A DNA stretch of 7,365 nt, taken from NCBI GenBank assembly GCA_009881125.1, contig WXFH01000418.1:1-7365 (forward strand), read 5' to 3'. This DNA comes from Acidaminobacter sp. Lineage in GTDB: Bacteria > Bacillota_A > Clostridia > Peptostreptococcales > Acidaminobacteraceae. Under the pieces are notes generated by a model, which saw only the letters and a program-made list of their open reading frames with translations, was not told where the DNA came from and ran no database searches. Positions 5,734 through 7,365 of the stretch are shown piece after piece; within the stretch, counting starts at the first letter, position 1; the number at the start of each line of letters is the position of its first letter. The position numbers and the translations under genes are program-made.

Positions 5734-6603
5734 ATGAAAATTGGATTTATAGGATTTGGAGAAGCAGCTTACTGCATCTCCATAGGATTAAAAGGCGAGG
5801 GGATGCGTGACATTGTTGCCTACGATGTCATGATCACCCATCCGGAAATTGGAAAAGTCATTGAAGGACGTGCAGCTGAGGCTGGCGTGGCGCTTCTTGG
5901 ATCCAGTGCCGAGGTCGTACAACAGGCCGACATCCTCTTTGTGGCAGTACCTTCCAGCTATGCCATGGATGTCTGCAACGACATCTATGATCATCTGAAA
6001 GCGGACCAAATCTATGCGGATGTGAGCGCCTCTACACCTGTGGTTAAAGAGCAGGTGTGGAACAGAGTTAGAGATACCGGTGTCTTATTCGTGGATGCCG
6101 CTATGCTCGGATCTCTGCCACTCGACAAACATAAAGTGCCAATCATGGCAAGCGGCAATGGCGCGGCGGCTTTATCTGAGGTCATGACACCTTATGGCAT
6201 GAAAATTACATGCGCCAGCGAAAAAGCTGGGGATGCCTCTGCGATTAAACTGATCAGAAGTATTTTTATGAAAGGTATAGCCGGCCTGATGCTGGAAATG
6301 CTGCAGGCTTCTGAGTACTATCAGGTTTCAGATCAGGTGGTAAAGTCCGTTGGCAACTCCCTGGATGGGATCGCGTTTCAATCTCACCTGGATCGATTGA
6401 TCACAGGCACTGCGATCCATGCAAAACGCAGAGCCGCGGAAATTAAAGGCTCCATCCAGCTCTGCGGCGAGGCGGGGATTGAGTGCCCTATGACGCTGGC
6501 ATCAAAAAACAAACACGATCTGCTCGATTCCTACAATTTCCCTGAAAAATTTCATGGGACCCAGCCGAAAAAGTGGCAGGAAATTCTCAGCATAATGACA
6601 TAG
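5734..6603 (+). CDS. NAD(P)-dependent hydroxyacid dehydrogenase-like protein (6PGDH N-terminal domain plus DUF1932)
   Basis: The 289-residue protein has an N-terminal Rossmann fold opening GFIGFGEAA (4-12), an acidic residue at the end of the second strand (AYD, D31) that predicts NAD over NADP, VAVPSSYAM (70-78), and the substrate-loop region DVSAST (96-101). The C-terminal all-helical part (about 165-280) fits the DUF1932 type, seen in AIKLIRSIFMKGIAGLMLEM (170-189) and in AKRRAAEIK (230-238). K172 corresponds to the catalytic lysine of beta-hydroxyacid dehydrogenases, but the partner at +4 is Ser176 rather than the usual Asn. The expected reaction is oxidation of a hydroxy acid to a keto acid, or the reverse. 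Start: ATG 5734 with GGTGA (5725-5729). It lies 30 nt after tctA and 13 nt before the aldolase-like gene, so its product may be the aldolase substrate. The substrate is unknown. Confidence 0.85.
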   Translation: MKIGFIGFGEAAYCISIGLKGEGMRDIVAYDVMITHPEIGKVIEGRAAEAGVALLGSSAEVVQQADILFVAVPSSYAMDVCNDIYDHLKADQIYADVSASTPVVKEQVWNRVRDTGVLFVDAAMLGSLPLDKHKVPIMASGNGAAALSEVMTPYGMKITCASEKAGDASAIKLIRSIFMKGIAGLMLEMLQASEYYQVSDQVVKSVGNSLDGIAFQSHLDRLITGTAIHAKRRAAEIKGSIQLCGEAGIECPMTLASKNKHDLLDSYNFPEKFHGTQPKKWQEILSIMT

Positions 6604-6616
6604 AAGAGGTGACCAT

Positions 6617-7318
6617 ATGGCAATTGGAAAAAGGATTTATCTGAAAAGAGAAATGCCGGACTTGGAAATTATGCGTCAGTTCAAGGAAATCCCGGCATCC
6701 AATACTGCGGATGTCATGAACCGTGTGGGTTCCATGCATCCTCGCATCAATCTGATGAGCAGCCCGGATGAGCCCATAATTGTTGGGCCTGCACTGACCG
6801 TGAAGGCACGGGCCGGCGACAACCTCGTGATCCATAAGGCACTCAACATGGCTCAGGAAGGCGACATCATTGTGGTCTCCAATGAGGGCGACAATACGCG
6901 TGCCTTAGTGGGTGAAGTCATGATGGCGTATGCATATTATTCAAAAAAAATCGCAGGCATTATTTTTGACGGCCCGATTCGGGATATTGATGCAATTCAA
7001 CACATGAAGATGCATGTTTATGCAACAGGAACAACCCCAGGCGGACCATATAAAGAGGGTCCGGGCGAGATCAATGTCCCAATTGCCTGCGGCGAAGTCA
7101 CTGTTGAACCGGGCGATATCATTCTCTGCGATCCGGATGGTGTGACGGTGATTCCCAAGGGCGAGGCTGCCGCTGTTCTCGCGGATGCCAGAAAATTCAA
7201 GGAAGAAGACGAGAAAAAACTCGCGGCTGCGAAAAATGGCACTGCGAACAGAGATTGGGTAGATAAATCTCTGGTTGAAAAGGACTTTGAAATTATTGAT
7301 GACGTATACAGGCGATAA
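6617..7318 (+). CDS. RraA-like/4-hydroxy-4-methyl-2-oxoglutarate aldolase family protein
   Basis: This 233-residue protein has the RraA/HMG-aldolase swivelling fold: ASNTADVMNRVG (27-38), IIVGPALTVKA (54-64), EGDIIVVSNEG (81-91), GE (99-100), the signature IIFDGPIRDIDAI (115-127) with R122-D123, then TTPGGPYKEGPGEINVPI (139-156) and PGDIILCDPDGVTVIPK (165-181). In characterised members the Arg-Asp pair and bound divalent metal support pyruvate-class aldol cleavage and oxaloacetate decarboxylation. RraA proper, the RNase E inhibitor, is a shorter relative of about 160 residues; the catabolic operon and the C-terminal extension (about 185-233) favour an enzyme here. Start: ATG 6617 with AGAGGTGA (6605-6612). 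It is last in the operon, and a terminator starts immediately after its stop. It probably cleaves a 4-hydroxy-2-oxo acid or decarboxylates a keto acid; the substrate is inferred only. Confidence 0.85.
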   Translation: MAIGKRIYLKREMPDLEIMRQFKEIPASNTADVMNRVGSMHPRINLMSSPDEPIIVGPALTVKARAGDNLVIHKALNMAQEGDIIVVSNEGDNTRALVGEVMMAYAYYSKKIAGIIFDGPIRDIDAIQHMKMHVYATGTTPGGPYKEGPGEINVPIACGEVTVEPGDIILCDPDGVTVIPKGEAAAVLADARKFKEEDEKKLAAAKNGTANRDWVDKSLVEKDFEIIDDVYRR

Positions 7319-7364
7319 AAAAATCCCGAATGGTCCCCCTTCCCCTGGGCTGTTCGGGATTTTT
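7319..7364 (+). terminator. Intrinsic terminator of the operon
   Basis: AAAAATCCCGAA (7319-7330) pairs perfectly with TTCGGGATTTTT (7353-7364). The stem can extend by six further pairs including three G-U (7331-7336 with 7347-7352), leaving a 10-nt pyrimidine loop. The right arm ends in five T residues at the window edge and the A-run on the left makes it potentially bidirectional. It starts directly after the TAA stop of the aldolase-like gene, fixing the operon end. Confidence 0.88.
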
Positions 7365-7365
7365 G

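Noticed and set aside
1..7365. CRISPR array, tRNA, rRNA, insertion sequence or phage genes
   Set aside because: No regularly spaced repeats, no RNA gene signatures and no transposase, integrase or phage proteins were seen on either strand.

Overview
The window carries a compact catabolic gene cluster with a divergently oriented regulator. It most likely comes from a Gram-positive, probably clostridial-type (Bacillota) bacterium. The clues are moderate base composition with A/T-rich intergenic DNA, strong GGAGG-type ribosome binding sites, short gene spacings, a lipoprotein-type solute-binding protein (lipobox LAAC) and a cre-like site. The phylum is inferred, not shown, and no gene identifies a genus.

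Layout: positions 1-211 hold no convincing gene. They contain a repeat-rich stretch (imperfect 32-86 hairpin, tight 91-115 palindrome, tandem 13-bp duplication at 105-130) and a hairpin terminator (about 159-200) that also ends the regulator gene. A LysR-type regulator lies on the minus strand (212-1183). A 284-bp divergent control region (1184-1467) follows. It holds a good sigma-A-like promoter whose spacer contains two TTCGAA palindromes one helical turn apart, a third such palindrome over the regulator's ribosome binding site, and a cre-like sequence just downstream of the predicted start point.

The plus-strand operon then runs without large gaps. Its genes are a metal-dependent amidohydrolase (1468-2601), tctC, tctB and tctA of a tripartite tricarboxylate transporter (2630-5703), a DUF1932-type NAD-dependent 3-hydroxyacid dehydrogenase-like protein (5734-6603) and an RraA-like/HMG-aldolase family protein (6617-7318). 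A strong intrinsic terminator (7319-7364) abuts the last stop codon. A second hairpin, with two mutually exclusive pairings, sits between tctC and tctB and may set the ratio of binding protein to membrane subunits.

Together the genes suggest uptake of an organic acid by TctCBA, removal of an acyl or similar group by the amidohydrolase, NAD-dependent oxidation of a hydroxy acid, and aldol cleavage or decarboxylation of the resulting keto acid. The LysR protein would sense the substrate or an intermediate. Family assignments are firm; the actual substrate and step order are inference. I could not match this exact gene set to a pathway I know, so it is the best candidate here for an undescribed system.
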